Shown here one piece after another: positions 39,408 through 47,998 of a DNA stretch of 64,000 bases. The stretch's first letter is position 1. Each line of letters begins with the position of its first letter. Origin of the DNA: Burkholderiales bacterium (GTDB lineage Bacteria > Pseudomonadota > Gammaproteobacteria > Burkholderiales > Burkholderiaceae_C); the NCBI GenBank assembly GCA_016219375.1, contig JACRNC010000004.1, positions 1 through 64,000 on the forward strand, given 5' to 3'. Below the pieces are notes generated by a model. It did no database searches, was not told the DNA's origin, and saw nothing but the letters and a program-made list of their open reading frames with translations. A program made the translations under genes and the position numbers.

Positions 39408-39895
39408 TGGCCAAGTCCGCAGCCCGCAGCAATGTGTGGATCTGGCTGGCCATCGCGCTGGCCGTCATCCTGGTCGATCAACTCACCAAGGTGCTGGTGC
39501 TGCACAGCTTCCAGTACGGCGACGTGCGCCCGGTGGCCAGCTTCTTCAACCTCGTGCGGGTGCACAACACCGGCGCGGCGTTCTCCTTCCTGGCCGGCGC
39601 GTCGGGCTGGCAGCGCTGGTTCTTCATCGGCCTGGGGCTGGTGGCCGCAGGCGTGATCGTGTGGATGCTGCGCACGCAAGGGCACCAGCGGCTCTTTGCC
39701 TGGGCACTCACACTCATCCTGGGCGGTGCGCTGGGCAATGTCATCGACCGCGCGCTGCACGGCTATGTGGTGGACTTCCTCGACTTCCACGTTGGCGGGC
39801 GGCACTTCCCGGCCTTCAACATTGCCGACAGCGCCATCACGCTGGGCGCCATCCTGCTGATCCTGGACGAGCTGCGGCGCGTACGGCGCGGCTGA
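39407..39895 (+). CDS. lspA: Prolipoprotein signal peptidase
   Basis: Cleaves the signal peptide of diacylglyceryl-modified prolipoproteins in the inner membrane. The 162-residue protein has four helices. The family motifs are [23 protein letters not shown], and the two catalytic Asp in [15 protein letters not shown] and [13 protein letters not shown]. It starts within the ileS stop codon region, the usual gene pair. Confidence 0.97.
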   Translation: MAKSAARSNVWIWLAIALAVILVDQLTKVLVLHSFQYGDVRPVASFFNLVRVHNTGAAFSFLAGASGWQRWFFIGLGLVAAGVIVWMLRTQGHQRLFAWALTLILGGALGNVIDRALHGYVVDFLDFHVGGRHFPAFNIADSAITLGAILLILDELRRVRRG

Positions 39896-40028
39896 GCGCC
39901 TGGCGGCGCAGCTCAGCGCCCGCGCAGTACGCCACAGCCGCCGCCCGGGTCTACCCGGTTTGACGCTGCCCCGGGTGGCGCTTAAGTTCATGCGCGAAGG
40001 CGCCGCTGCCGGCGCCCCGGGAGCCAGC

Positions 40029-41021
40029 ATGAGCGCCACCGCCTCACCTGCCGTGTCGACGAGCCCGCGCGGTGCCGCACCGGACACCGCACCGGACACC
40101 TCACCGGGCGCTGCGGCGCAGGCCGCATCGTCGACCGATCCGCCGCTGCCGGCTGATCGTGAGTCTCCTGATGCGGCCCCACTGGACGACGACGCGGCGC
40201 TGGCCCGCGCGGCCGATGCCATCGCCGCCTCGCAAACAGCCCGGCGCGCCGGCTCGACCACGGTGTTCGACCTGCCGCTCAGCCGCCTGCGCTGGGGCGA
40301 CCCGCTGCGCTGGCTGGCCGCCGGCTGGCAGGACTTCCGCCGCTGCCCGGGCATCGGGCTGTTTTATGGCGGCTGCTTCGTGGTGATGGGCTGGCTGCTG
40401 CTCTACGTGTTCCGCCATGCGCCGGCCTACACGATCGCGCTGTCGGCGGGCTTCCTGCTGATGGGGCCCTTCCTGGCGCTGGGGCTGTATCAGGCCAGCC
40501 AGCGGCTGGAGCGCGGGGAGCGGCCCGACCTGGCCAGCTCCATCCTGGCATTCGAGGACCGCATCGGCACGCTGGCCATCTTCGGCGGCGTGCTGCTGAT
40601 ACTGGAGATGCTGTGGGCGCGGGCCTCGCTGGTGGTCTTTGCGCTCAGCTTCGACGGCATGCCGGACTTCAAGGGCTCGCTGATGGCCTTGCTCGACCCG
40701 CAGAACATCCAGTTCATCCTGGCCTACATGGCGGTCGGCGCCGTATTTGCGTCGCTGATCTATGCGGCAAGCGTCGTCAGCATGCCGATGATCCTGGACC
40801 GCGACGTGGACGCCATCACCGCCGGCCTGACCAGCATGCGCCTGGTGCTGACGCAGACCGGCGTGATGCTCTGGTGGGCGGCGCTGATCGTCGTGCTGAC
40901 GGCGCTGGCGCTGCTGCCGGGCTTCCTGGGCCTGCTGCTGGTGGGGCCTGTGCTGGGGCATGCGTCTTGGCATGCCTACCGCGCGGCGGTGGGGCATCAC
41001 GCGGCGCCGCCGGCGCCGTGA
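40029..41021 (+). CDS. DUF2189 membrane protein
   Basis: The 330-residue protein has a disordered Ala/Pro/Asp-rich N-terminus (about 1-85) and then a six-helix DUF2189 domain. The domain begins VFDLPLSRLRWGDPLRWLAAG and includes ALGLYQASQRLERGERPDLA. Proteins of this family are widespread inner-membrane proteins, some described beside cytochrome oxidase genes. The function is unknown. Start ATG 40029 has GGGAG 6 nt upstream. An in-frame ATG at 39990 is the main alternative. It converges on the rhomboid gene. Confidence 0.82.
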   Translation: MSATASPAVSTSPRGAAPDTAPDTSPGAAAQAASSTDPPLPADRESPDAAPLDDDAALARAADAIAASQTARRAGSTTVFDLPLSRLRWGDPLRWLAAGWQDFRRCPGIGLFYGGCFVVMGWLLLYVFRHAPAYTIALSAGFLLMGPFLALGLYQASQRLERGERPDLASSILAFEDRIGTLAIFGGVLLILEMLWARASLVVFALSFDGMPDFKGSLMALLDPQNIQFILAYMAVGAVFASLIYAASVVSMPMILDRDVDAITAGLTSMRLVLTQTGVMLWWAALIVVLTALALLPGFLGLLLVGPVLGHASWHAYRAAVGHHAAPPAP

Positions 41022-41037
41022 TGCGCATGCCCGGTGA

Positions 41038-41637
41038 TCAGCGCCGCCGGCTGCCGAAGGGCGGCTGCCCGCGCCAGTAGCGGATCATCAGCCAGCCGCC
41101 CAGCATGCCGCCCAGATGGGCGAAGTGGGCCACGCCCGAGCCGTTGCCGAAGACGCCCAGCAGCAGCTCCAGCCCGCCGTAGAGGGCTACGAACACCTTG
41201 GCCCGCATGGGGATGGGCGGGAACAGCGGCATGATCATGCGGTTGGGGAACAGCATGCCGTAGGCCAGCAGCAGGCCGAACAGCGCGCCCGATGCGCCCA
41301 CCGTGGGCGCGTTGCTGCCCGCCAGCCCGGTCACCACCAGCTGTGCGGCCGCAGCCGTGAGCACGCTGGCGAAGTAGAACTGCAGGTAGCGGGTGCGGCC
41401 CCACAGCTGCTCCAGCTCCGAGCCGAACATCCACAGGCCCAGCATGTTGAAGAACAGGTGGCCCAGGCTGCCGTGCAGGAAGGCGTAGGTCACCAGCTGC
41501 CAGGGCAGGAAAAGCGAGGTGCCCACCGGCCACAGCGCGAACAGCGTGGTCAGCAGCGGGTCCAGGATCACCGTGGCGCAGAAGGCGGCCACGTTGGCCA
41601 GGATCAAGGCCTGGGTGACAGGGGGCAGGGGGAGCAT
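41038..41637 (-). CDS. Rhomboid-family intramembrane serine protease
   Basis: A 199-residue six-helix membrane protease. The L1/His region is LVTYAFLHGSLGHLFFNMLG. The catalytic Ser is in VGASGALFGLLLAYGML and the catalytic His in VAHFAHLGGMLGGWL, so both members of the dyad are present. WMFGSELEQLWG is also typical. The start is set at ATG 41637 (MLPLPPVTQALI), the family N-terminus. An in-frame ATG lies at 41691. Substrates cannot be predicted. Confidence 0.9.
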   Translation of the reverse strand: MLPLPPVTQALILANVAAFCATVILDPLLTTLFALWPVGTSLFLPWQLVTYAFLHGSLGHLFFNMLGLWMFGSELEQLWGRTRYLQFYFASVLTAAAAQLVVTGLAGSNAPTVGASGALFGLLLAYGMLFPNRMIMPLFPPIPMRAKVFVALYGGLELLLGVFGNGSGVAHFAHLGGMLGGWLMIRYWRGQPPFGSRRR

Positions 41638-41769
41638 GCAGCGCGTCAGGTCGGAGCCGGCTGGGGCGGCGGTGGCGCGATCATCCCGCACAAATCCCGA
41701 ACGGGCAGGGCCACGGGCTTGAGAAGCCAGCTGGCGCGACCGATGGGCCGCTCAGGCGGCGGGCCGCTG

Positions 41770-41856
41770 TGGTGCCTCGGGCCGGAATCGAACCGGCACT
41801 CCCTTGCGGGAAATGGATTTTGAGTCCATCGCGTCTACCTATTCCGCCACCGAGGC
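41770..41856 (-). tRNA. tRNA-Leu (anticodon CAA)
   Basis: An 87-nt type II tRNA. The acceptor arms are GCCTCGG and CCGAGGC, with discriminator A and encoded CCA at 41772-41770. The anticodon stem is ATGGA/TCCAT with loop CTCAAAA, giving anticodon CAA (reads UUG). The T arm has GGTTCGATTCC. A long variable arm (TTCCCGCAAGGGA) is typical of tRNA-Leu. No integrase or island is attached. Confidence 0.97.
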
Positions 41857-41959
41857 ACGGGGCAAGGAGGGCGCGGATTATCACATGCGCACTCTGCACA
41901 AGGCCTGCGGCGACAATGGCGCCAGGAGTGCCCTCATCGCCTGCCCCGCCTATTCGCCC

Positions 41960-42874
41960 ATGCCCAAGCCGCCCGTGTATCCCACCCTGGAAGACGCCAT
42001 CGGCCGCACGCCGCTGGTGCGCCTGCAGCGCCTGCCCGGCGCAGACCTGGCCGCGCGCGGCAACACCATCCTGGCCAAGCTGGAGGGCAACAACCCGGCA
42101 GGTTCGGTCAAGGACCGCCCGGCCATTAGCATGATCCGCCGGGCCGAGGAGCGCGGCGAGATCAAGCCCGGCGACACGCTGATCGAGGCCACCTCCGGCA
42201 ACACCGGCATCGCGCTGGCGATGGCTGCGGCCATCCGCGGCTACCGCATGGTGCTGATCATGCCGGAGGACCTGTCCATCGAGCGGGCGCAGACCATGAA
42301 GGCGTTCGGCGCCGAGCTGATCCTCACGCCCAAGGCCGGCGGCATGGAATACGCCCGGGACCTGGCCGAGCGCATGCAGAAGGAAGGCCGCGGCCGGGTG
42401 CTGGACCAGTTCGGCAACGAGGACAACCCGCGCGTGCACTACGAGACCACCGGGCCGGAGCTGTGGGACGACACGCGCGGGCGCATCACGCACTTCGTCA
42501 GCGCGATGGGCACCACCGGCACCATCACCGGCGTGTCGCGCTACCTGAAGGAGCGCAACCCCCAGGTGCGCATCATCGGCGCCCAGCCCAGCGAGGGCTC
42601 GCGCATCCCCGGCATCCGCAAGTGGCCAGAGGCCTATCTGCCCCGGATCTACGACGCCTCGGCCGTGGACGAGCTGGTGCTGGTGGACCAGGCCGATGCC
42701 GAGGACATGGCCCGGCGCCTGGCGCGCGAGGAGGGCCTGTTTGCCGGCATCTCCGCAGCCGGTGCGTGCTGGGTGGCGCTGCAGATTGCGCAGCATGTGG
42801 AGAACGCGACCATCGCCTTCATCGTCTGCGACCGCGGCGACCGCTATCTGTCCACCGGCGTGTTTCCGGCGTGA
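41960..42874 (+). CDS. cysM: Cysteine synthase B (O-acetylserine sulfhydrylase, CysM type)
   Basis: A PLP enzyme making cysteine from O-acetylserine and sulfide or thiosulfate. The 304-residue protein has NPAGSVKDRPAISMI with the PLP-binding Lys, EATSGNTGIALAMAAA (the substrate loop) and GTTGTITGVSRYLKE (phosphate cradle). LVLVDQADAEDMARRLAREE and PEAYLPRIYDAS point to CysM rather than CysK. The start at ATG 41960 matches the family N-terminus. It leads a same-strand run with the Nudix and TusA genes. Confidence 0.93.
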   Translation: MPKPPVYPTLEDAIGRTPLVRLQRLPGADLAARGNTILAKLEGNNPAGSVKDRPAISMIRRAEERGEIKPGDTLIEATSGNTGIALAMAAAIRGYRMVLIMPEDLSIERAQTMKAFGAELILTPKAGGMEYARDLAERMQKEGRGRVLDQFGNEDNPRVHYETTGPELWDDTRGRITHFVSAMGTTGTITGVSRYLKERNPQVRIIGAQPSEGSRIPGIRKWPEAYLPRIYDASAVDELVLVDQADAEDMARRLAREEGLFAGISAAGACWVALQIAQHVENATIAFIVCDRGDRYLSTGVFPA

Positions 42875-42884
42875 TGACCGCCTG

Positions 42885-43412
42885 ATGAGCACGGCGAGCT
42901 TCACCTACTGCCCGGCGTGCGCCACGCCGCTGCAGCCCGTGCACGAAGGCGGCGCCGAACGCCGCCGCTGCCCGGCCTGCGGCTACACGCACTGGAACAA
43001 CCCGACGCCGGTGCTGGCCGCCATCATCGAATGCAGCGACCGCGACGGCCGCCTGCTGCTGGCGCGCAATGCGGCCTGGCCGATGAAGTTCTACGGCCTG
43101 GTCACCGGCTTCATGGAGGCCGGCGAGACGCCGGAGGACGGCATCCGCCGCGAGATCGCCGAGGAGACGGCGCTGCAGGTCAGCCGCCTGTCGCTGGTGG
43201 GCGTGCACGACTTCCAGCGCATGAACCAGGTGATCATCACCTATCACGCCGTGGCGCACGGCGAGGTGGTGCTCAGCGAGGAGCTGGCGGACTACAAGCT
43301 CATCGCGCCCGAAGCGGTCAGGTGCTGGCCTGCCGGCACCGGCCGCGCGCTGGCGCAGTGGCTGCAGGGCCGCGGCATCGAGCCGCAATGGATGGACCTG
43401 CCGCGCGGCTGA
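42885..43412 (+). CDS. Nudix hydrolase with N-terminal zinc ribbon (NudC-like)
   Basis: A 175-residue protein. The zinc ribbon (CPACATPLQ and CPACGYTHWNNP, about residues 8-38) precedes a Nudix domain whose box runs GFMEAGETPEDG then IRREIAEETAL (about 78-100), with the REXXEE core intact. Such proteins hydrolyse NAD+/NADH-like or other nucleotide pyrophosphates, and this one is shorter than NudC. It begins 10 bp after the cysM stop, so they are co-transcribed. Confidence 0.87.
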   Translation: MSTASFTYCPACATPLQPVHEGGAERRRCPACGYTHWNNPTPVLAAIIECSDRDGRLLLARNAAWPMKFYGLVTGFMEAGETPEDGIRREIAEETALQVSRLSLVGVHDFQRMNQVIITYHAVAHGEVVLSEELADYKLIAPEAVRCWPAGTGRALAQWLQGRGIEPQWMDLPRG

Positions 43413-43453
43413 GGCCGGCGGCGCAACCCGATCAAGACGAGAAGAGGACCGCG

Positions 43454-43681
43454 ATGGACATCGCCAAGGAAGTGGACGCCACCGGGCTGGTCTGCCCGCT
43501 GCCCATCCTGAAGGCCAAGAAGGCGCTGGCCGAGCTGGCCAGCGGGCAGCTGCTCAAGGTGCTGGCCACCGACCCGAGCTCGGTGCGCGACTTCCAGGCC
43601 TTTGCCCGCCAGACCGGCAACGAGCTGGTGGAGCAGCAGGCCGAGAGCGAGCGCTTCATCCACATCCTGCGTCGGCGCTGA
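43454..43681 (+). CDS. TusA-family sulfurtransferase
   Basis: A 75-residue protein with DATGLVCPLPILKAKKALA. The Cys-Pro motif carries the persulfide in sulfur relay to tRNA thiolation or other pathways. GAAGAGGA precedes ATG 43454 by 6 nt. It closely resembles the SirA/TusA fold in length and in the C-terminal FIHILRRR. Its position after cysM fits sulfur metabolism, but the acceptor is unknown. Confidence 0.9.
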   Translation: MDIAKEVDATGLVCPLPILKAKKALAELASGQLLKVLATDPSSVRDFQAFARQTGNELVEQQAESERFIHILRRR

Positions 43682-43734
43682 GCGCCTGCCCTGCATCGGG
43701 TCGGCTGGCCTTGAACGGCCGGGATCAGCGCTGA

Positions 43735-44181
43735 TCAGCCCTGGAGCCCCGGCGTGCGCAGCCGGCGCTTGATCAGCCGCATCAGCGCGCCCAGCAGGGG
43801 CGTCTTCTCATACAGCTCTTCGGCTGGGTCCCAGTAGTCGCGGTGCTCGGCGATGCGGCCGTCGGCGGCCAGGCGCAGGTGGCTGGCGCCGTGCACCGTC
43901 CAGCGGCCGTCGGGCATGCGCGGCGAGTCGAACACCAGGTCCCAGCTCAGAAAGGCATCCGGGCCTTCGCACAGCGCACGGTGCACGATGAAGCGCGGGG
44001 CGCTGAGCGTCTCGAACATGTGGGCATAGACGCGGCGGATGCGCGTGCTGCCCTCCACGCACTGGAACGGGTCCTTGAAGCGGGCCTGAGGCGTGTAGAC
44101 CTCGTCCATGCCGGCCAGCGTGGCCGGGGTGAGGGTCTCGAAGAAGTGGACGATGCGGGCCAGGCGCGGGTCGGTGGTCAT
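43735..44181 (-). CDS. NTF2/SnoaL-like protein, last gene of the lipid-modification operon
   Basis: A 148-residue protein of the NTF2-like cone fold: RLARIVHFFETLTPATLAGM, DPFQCVEGSTRIRRVYAHMF and AEHRDYWDPAEELYEK. The fold serves as ketosteroid-isomerase-like enzyme or binding protein. The exact activity is unknown. It follows the SDR gene by 29 bp. In other proteobacteria I recall this type of NTF2 protein with the SDR, FAD oxidoreductase, DUF1365 and Cfa genes, so it probably acts in the same pathway. Confidence 0.82.
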   Translation of the reverse strand: MTTDPRLARIVHFFETLTPATLAGMDEVYTPQARFKDPFQCVEGSTRIRRVYAHMFETLSAPRFIVHRALCEGPDAFLSWDLVFDSPRMPDGRWTVHGASHLRLAADGRIAEHRDYWDPAEELYEKTPLLGALMRLIKRRLRTPGLQG

Positions 44182-44210
44182 GGGCGGCTCGATCAGCGGG
44201 TGGAGCGGCT

Positions 44211-44981
44211 TCACAGGCCGGTGGCCCGCCGCACGGTGGCGAAGTAGGCGCCATGCGGCAGATGGCGCAGCAGCTTGAGCCAAAGCGTGAAGCGGCGCGG
44301 GAAGTGGATCTCGAAGCGCCCGCGCGCCCAGCCCTGCAGCATGGCGCGTGCGGCCTGCTCGGGCGTGATCAGCGCCGGCATGCGGAAGGCGTTGCCGGCG
44401 GTCAGCGGGGTCTCGACGAAGCCGGGGTTGATCAGCGACACGGCCACGCCGTGCTCGCGCAGGTCCAGCCACAGCGTCTCGGCCAGGTTCTGCAGGGCCG
44501 CCTTGGTGGGGCCGTAGGCCAGCGAGTTGGGCAGGCCGCGGTAGCCGGCCACGCTGCCGACCAGGCTGATGTGGCCGCTGCGTGCGGCCAGCATGCCGGG
44601 CAGCATGGCGGCCAGCAGGTGCAGCGCGCCCTGGTAGTTGACGGCCAGGTGGCGCTGCATCTGCGCCAGATCGAAAGCGGTGGCGCGCAGCGGCTGATAG
44701 TGGCCGGCGCAGTAGAGCAGCAGGCTCGGCTGTCCCAGCGTCTGCACCTGGCGTGCGGCAGCCTGCACGGCGGCCTCGTCGGTCACGTCCAGCGGCAGGG
44801 CCACGGCGCCCGGATGCTGGGCGACGAAGGCCTGCAGCGCGCCGGCGTCACGGGCCGAGACGACCACCCGCGCGCCCTGCGCATGCAGTGCCGCGGCGGT
44901 GGCCCGGCCGATGCCGGAGGACGCGCCGACGATCCACACCAGGCGGGCGGACCAGTCGGACAAGGGAGGGTTGAGCGGCAT
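44211..44981 (-). CDS. Short-chain dehydrogenase/reductase
   Basis: A 256-residue SDR. The nucleotide-binding motif is VGASSGIGRATAAAL (about 18-32), with LYCAGHY in the NNAG position. The catalytic Ser is in SLVGSVAGYRG and the YxxxK pair in AYGPTKAAL. The arginine-rich C-terminus (HFPRRFTLWLKLLRHLP) with a hydrophobic stretch suggests membrane association, as in lipid-active SDRs. It is the seventh gene of the operon, 59 bp after the DUF3833 gene. The substrate is inferred to be a fatty-acyl chain. Confidence 0.88.
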   Translation of the reverse strand: MPLNPPLSDWSARLVWIVGASSGIGRATAAALHAQGARVVVSARDAGALQAFVAQHPGAVALPLDVTDEAAVQAAARQVQTLGQPSLLLYCAGHYQPLRATAFDLAQMQRHLAVNYQGALHLLAAMLPGMLAARSGHISLVGSVAGYRGLPNSLAYGPTKAALQNLAETLWLDLREHGVAVSLINPGFVETPLTAGNAFRMPALITPEQAARAMLQGWARGRFEIHFPRRFTLWLKLLRHLPHGAYFATVRRATGL

Positions 44982-45040
44982 GCGTGGCTTCCCCGGAGGG
45001 CGGACAGGAGGGCGGGGAGGAGGGCGTGGGCAGGGCGCCT

Positions 45041-45700
45041 TCACGGCGCCTTGGTGAAGGACAGCAGCACCTCGCCCAGGCGCACGCCGAACTTGCTCAT
45101 CACGGCGCGGTTGAGCATGACGCGCTCGTCGACCAGGAACATCCAGTCGTCGAACTGCACGTTGATCACGCGGCCGTCGACCGGCAGGGCCAGGGTGTAG
45201 CGCCACCGGAAGGCGTTGCCGGCGACCTGGCCCTCGGCGGTGCCGACGACGTCGGCGGCGGTGCCGGTGTAGCGGCCGTCTTCATGCCGCACCAGGCGCC
45301 AGATGCGCTTGTCGCGCTTGCCGTCGCTGTAGACGAAGGTCTCGTCCAGCGTGCCCACGTCGCCCTGCCAGCAGCAGTCCATCGTGACGACGAAGCGGCG
45401 CACCACCTTGCCGCTGCGGTCGGTGAAGATGCCGTGCGCCATGACGCGGCCGTCGAAATAGCGGCGCAGGTCGAGCACCGGCTGCTCGGCTGCGTAGTCG
45501 CTGACCTGCGGGCCGGCGCAGCCGGGCAGCAGCGTGGCGGCGGCCAGCACACCGGCGCCAGCCAGCAGGCGGCGGCGATGCATGCCGGGCTTGGCCGCGG
45601 GCGCGCGAGCCGGGGCGGCCATCGTGGAAGCGAGCCGCGCCGCGCCGGGCGGGACGTCGCCGGCAACAGTGGTGGGCCGCAAGGCAGCAGGGCAGGTCAT
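45041..45700 (-). CDS. DUF3833 lipoprotein
   Basis: The start chosen is ATG 45700, which overlaps the MFS stop (ATGA) and has GGAGA about 7 nt upstream, giving 219 residues. A hydrophobic lipoprotein signal (RRRLLAGAGVLAAATLLPGC) then begins only at about residue 41. An in-frame ATG at 45583 would put it at the N-terminus. After the lipobox Cys comes DUF3833: LDLRRYFDGRVMAHGIF, FVVTMDCCWQGDVGTLDE and FDDWMFLVDERVMLNRA. DUF3833 resembles calycin-like lipid-binding barrels. It probably sits in the outer or inner membrane. Confidence 0.82.
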   Translation of the reverse strand: MTCPAALRPTTVAGDVPPGAARLASTMAAPARAPAAKPGMHRRRLLAGAGVLAAATLLPGCAGPQVSDYAAEQPVLDLRRYFDGRVMAHGIFTDRSGKVVRRFVVTMDCCWQGDVGTLDETFVYSDGKRDKRIWRLVRHEDGRYTGTAADVVGTAEGQVAGNAFRWRYTLALPVDGRVINVQFDDWMFLVDERVMLNRAVMSKFGVRLGEVLLSFTKAP

Positions 45701-47256
45701 CGGTCTTCTCCATGACGCGCACGGTGGCGCAGCAGCAGGGCCAGCGCGGCGGCCTTGAGCAGCAGCGGCAGGCCGGCATAGGCGGCCATCAGCGCCCACA
45801 GGGCCTGGGCGCTGCGAGCGCCGGGCGTGTAGCCGGCAGCCGCCAGCAGCGGCAGGGCCAGGCCCGCGGCCAGGGCCAAGTTGAGCTTGGCTGCTGCCTG
45901 CCACCAGCCGAAGTACGCGCCTTCTGCCGTGCCGCCGTGGCCGGCACGCCGCACCAGGCCGGCCAGCAGGGCGCCGGGGAAGGTCAGATCCGCCCCCAGC
46001 GCCGCGCCGGTGACGATGCATACGGCCAGGAAGAGCCACGCATCGCCCGCGCCCAGGGTGCCGACGCCCGCGAAGCCGGCGATCGCCAGCCCCATGCCGG
46101 CCGCCCAGCCGCCGGCCAGGCCCAGCCGCGGCACCAGGCGCAGCCAGGCCGGCACCGACAGCGCCGCGGCCAGGAAGTAGCTGCCCAGGAAGGCGGGCTC
46201 CCAGGCTGGCGCCTGCAGCCGGTCGCGCACGACGAAGAGCACCAGCGTGGCCGGCACCGCGCTGGCGATGCCGCTGAGCATGAAGACGGCCAGCAGCGAG
46301 CGGAAGGCGGGCTGGCGCCAGGGCCCGCCGCGGCTGGGCACCGGGCGGGGCCGCGTGACAGGGCGGGCGACAGCCTGGGCGACGGGCGCGACGGCAGGTG
46401 TGCCGGCCCGCGGCTCGATCGGCCGGCTCTGTTCATGGCTGACCTGCTGGCGGCCGGCCTGGCCATCCTCCATATCGATCGCCAGGCGGACCTTGGCGCC
46501 GACCGCCCGCTGCGCCGGCCGCGGCGCGCAGGCCAGCAGTGCCACGCCGGCGGCCAGCAGCACGGTCAGCACCGCGCTGGTCAGCGCCAAGCCGGCCACC
46601 GCGGGCAGCACGCTGGCGATCAGCACACCCAGCAGCGCAGCGCCCTCGCGCCAGCCGACCACGCGGGCGCGTTGGGCCGCATCGCCGCCCAGCCGCGCGC
46701 CCCAGGCCTGGTGCAGGATGCTCACCCCGCTGTAGGCCAGCGTGGTCCACAGCAGGCCGGCGCCCAGCCAGGCCAGCAGCCCGGCAGTGTCCAGAGCCGG
46801 TGGCGTGAACAGCAGCGCAAAGCCGATGGCGATGGCGCCGCAGCCGGCTGCCGCCGCGCGCCAGGCCGCGTGCGGGCCGCGGTCGAGCAGGTGGTCGGCC
46901 AGCCGGCCCAGCGCCGGGTCGAGCAGCGCATCGAAGAGCCGGCTGGCCAGCAGCACGCCGCCCAGCGCGACCAGCGGCGCGCCGTGCACCGCGGCGTAGT
47001 GCGGCGGCAGCAGCACATAAAGCGGCAGCGCGACAAAGGCCAGCGGCAGCCCCAGCGCGCCGTAGCGCAGGCCGTGCCGGGCGGTGAAGCCGGCTGCAGA
47101 CGAGCTGCCCGGCGCACAGGCCGGCCCGCCGTCGCCCGGGCCTGCATCCGGCCCTGCGCGGCGCGCGCCCTGCCCGCCGGGGTCACGCTCTGTCCTGCCC
47201 GGGGTCTGCCCGCCTTCCGGGCGCGACCTGCCGACCATGACCGGCTCAAGCGCCAT
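45697..47256 (-). CDS. MFS transporter (GPH/sugar:cation-symporter-like)
   Basis: A 519-residue protein with 12 hydrophobic segments and a Pro/Arg-rich central loop. Motifs such as LASRLFDALLDPALGRLADHL (a GPH-family signature, with Asp in helix 2) and GAYFGWWQAAAKLNLALA put it near the MelB-like group found in this kind of lipid operon. The substrate is unknown, and membrane lipid or acyl precursor export is one idea. Its start overlaps the end of the chalcone-isomerase-like gene by 11 bases. ATG 47238 is an alternative. Confidence 0.82.
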   Translation of the reverse strand: MALEPVMVGRSRPEGGQTPGRTERDPGGQGARRAGPDAGPGDGGPACAPGSSSAAGFTARHGLRYGALGLPLAFVALPLYVLLPPHYAAVHGAPLVALGGVLLASRLFDALLDPALGRLADHLLDRGPHAAWRAAAAGCGAIAIGFALLFTPPALDTAGLLAWLGAGLLWTTLAYSGVSILHQAWGARLGGDAAQRARVVGWREGAALLGVLIASVLPAVAGLALTSAVLTVLLAAGVALLACAPRPAQRAVGAKVRLAIDMEDGQAGRQQVSHEQSRPIEPRAGTPAVAPVAQAVARPVTRPRPVPSRGGPWRQPAFRSLLAVFMLSGIASAVPATLVLFVVRDRLQAPAWEPAFLGSYFLAAALSVPAWLRLVPRLGLAGGWAAGMGLAIAGFAGVGTLGAGDAWLFLAVCIVTGAALGADLTFPGALLAGLVRRAGHGGTAEGAYFGWWQAAAKLNLALAAGLALPLLAAAGYTPGARSAQALWALMAAYAGLPLLLKAAALALLLRHRARHGEDR

Positions 47257-47998
47257 CGCGCCCTGCCGCTTCGCCGATCAGCGTCTGCCGCAGCGCGGGG
47301 GCGGAGGTCTGCGGCGCCAGCCAGATACCGAAGAACAGGCGCGCGAATGCCGCGTCGTCCAGCTGCGCCGTGGGCCGGCCGTTGTGGAAGAAGCGCACCT
47401 GCCCGCCGCCCGTGTGCACGCCGCTGAGCCGGTCGCCGGCGGCCACGTCGGGGAAGGCGCGCTCCATCAGCGCCTGCCAGGCCGTGGCCTGCGCGGTGGT
47501 GAAGCTGCCCACGCGCTTCATCTCGGCGATGGAGCGCTCGGCGATGTCCGGGCCGCGCAGCTTGCGTGCGTACTGCAGCTCCAGCGCGAAGGGCTGGCCG
47601 TCGTAGCGCGCGGCGTCGAAGCCGGGAGCGGCCCACAGCCGCGCCTGGTAGACCGGCAGGCCGAAGAAGCGAAGCGCGCCCTTGCCGATCAGCCGTGCCT
47701 GGGGCAAGGCGGCGAGGACCTCGGCCGGGGGCGGGGTGGCCGGGACGGCGGGAGAGGCGGGCGAGGCAAGCGGGCGGATGGTGGTCACGGCGGGAGCGGG
47801 TGGCGACACCGGTTGCGGCGTCGGGGAGGACGGGAGCCGGGATGCCGGCTGCAAGGTGGGCAAGGCCGGGGCGGCCGGCCCGGCGTGCGTCGGCTGCTGT
47901 GCCGCGGCAGCCAGGTGGCCGGCCACCACCAGGGCGGCCAGGCTCAGCCGGGCGCAGGCCGCGTCAGCCGGGGCGGCGCAGGGTGAACTGCACGACAT
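47246..47998 (-). CDS. Chalcone-isomerase-like exported protein
   Basis: A 250-residue protein with a hydrophobic signal (LSLAALVVAGHLAAAAQ), a long Pro/Ala linker and a C-terminal domain with GALRFFGLPVYQARLWAAPG, ARKLRGPDIAERSIAEM and VRFFHNGRP. This is the bacterial chalcone isomerase-like (Chalcone_3) fold, related to fatty-acid-binding proteins in plants. It is not expected to act on flavonoids. The periplasmic location and the operon suggest it binds modified fatty acids. It overlaps the Cfa-like gene by 35 bases. Confidence 0.78.
   Translation of the reverse strand: MSCSSPCAAPADAACARLSLAALVVAGHLAAAAQQPTHAGPAAPALPTLQPASRLPSSPTPQPVSPPAPAVTTIRPLASPASPAVPATPPPAEVLAALPQARLIGKGALRFFGLPVYQARLWAAPGFDAARYDGQPFALELQYARKLRGPDIAERSIAEMKRVGSFTTAQATAWQALMERAFPDVAAGDRLSGVHTGGGQVRFFHNGRPTAQLDDAAFARLFFGIWLAPQTSAPALRQTLIGEAAGRDGA

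Noticed and set aside
41770-41856. tRNA-Leu as a second island attachment site
   Set aside because: No integrase, repeat of the tRNA end, or composition change is seen on either side.
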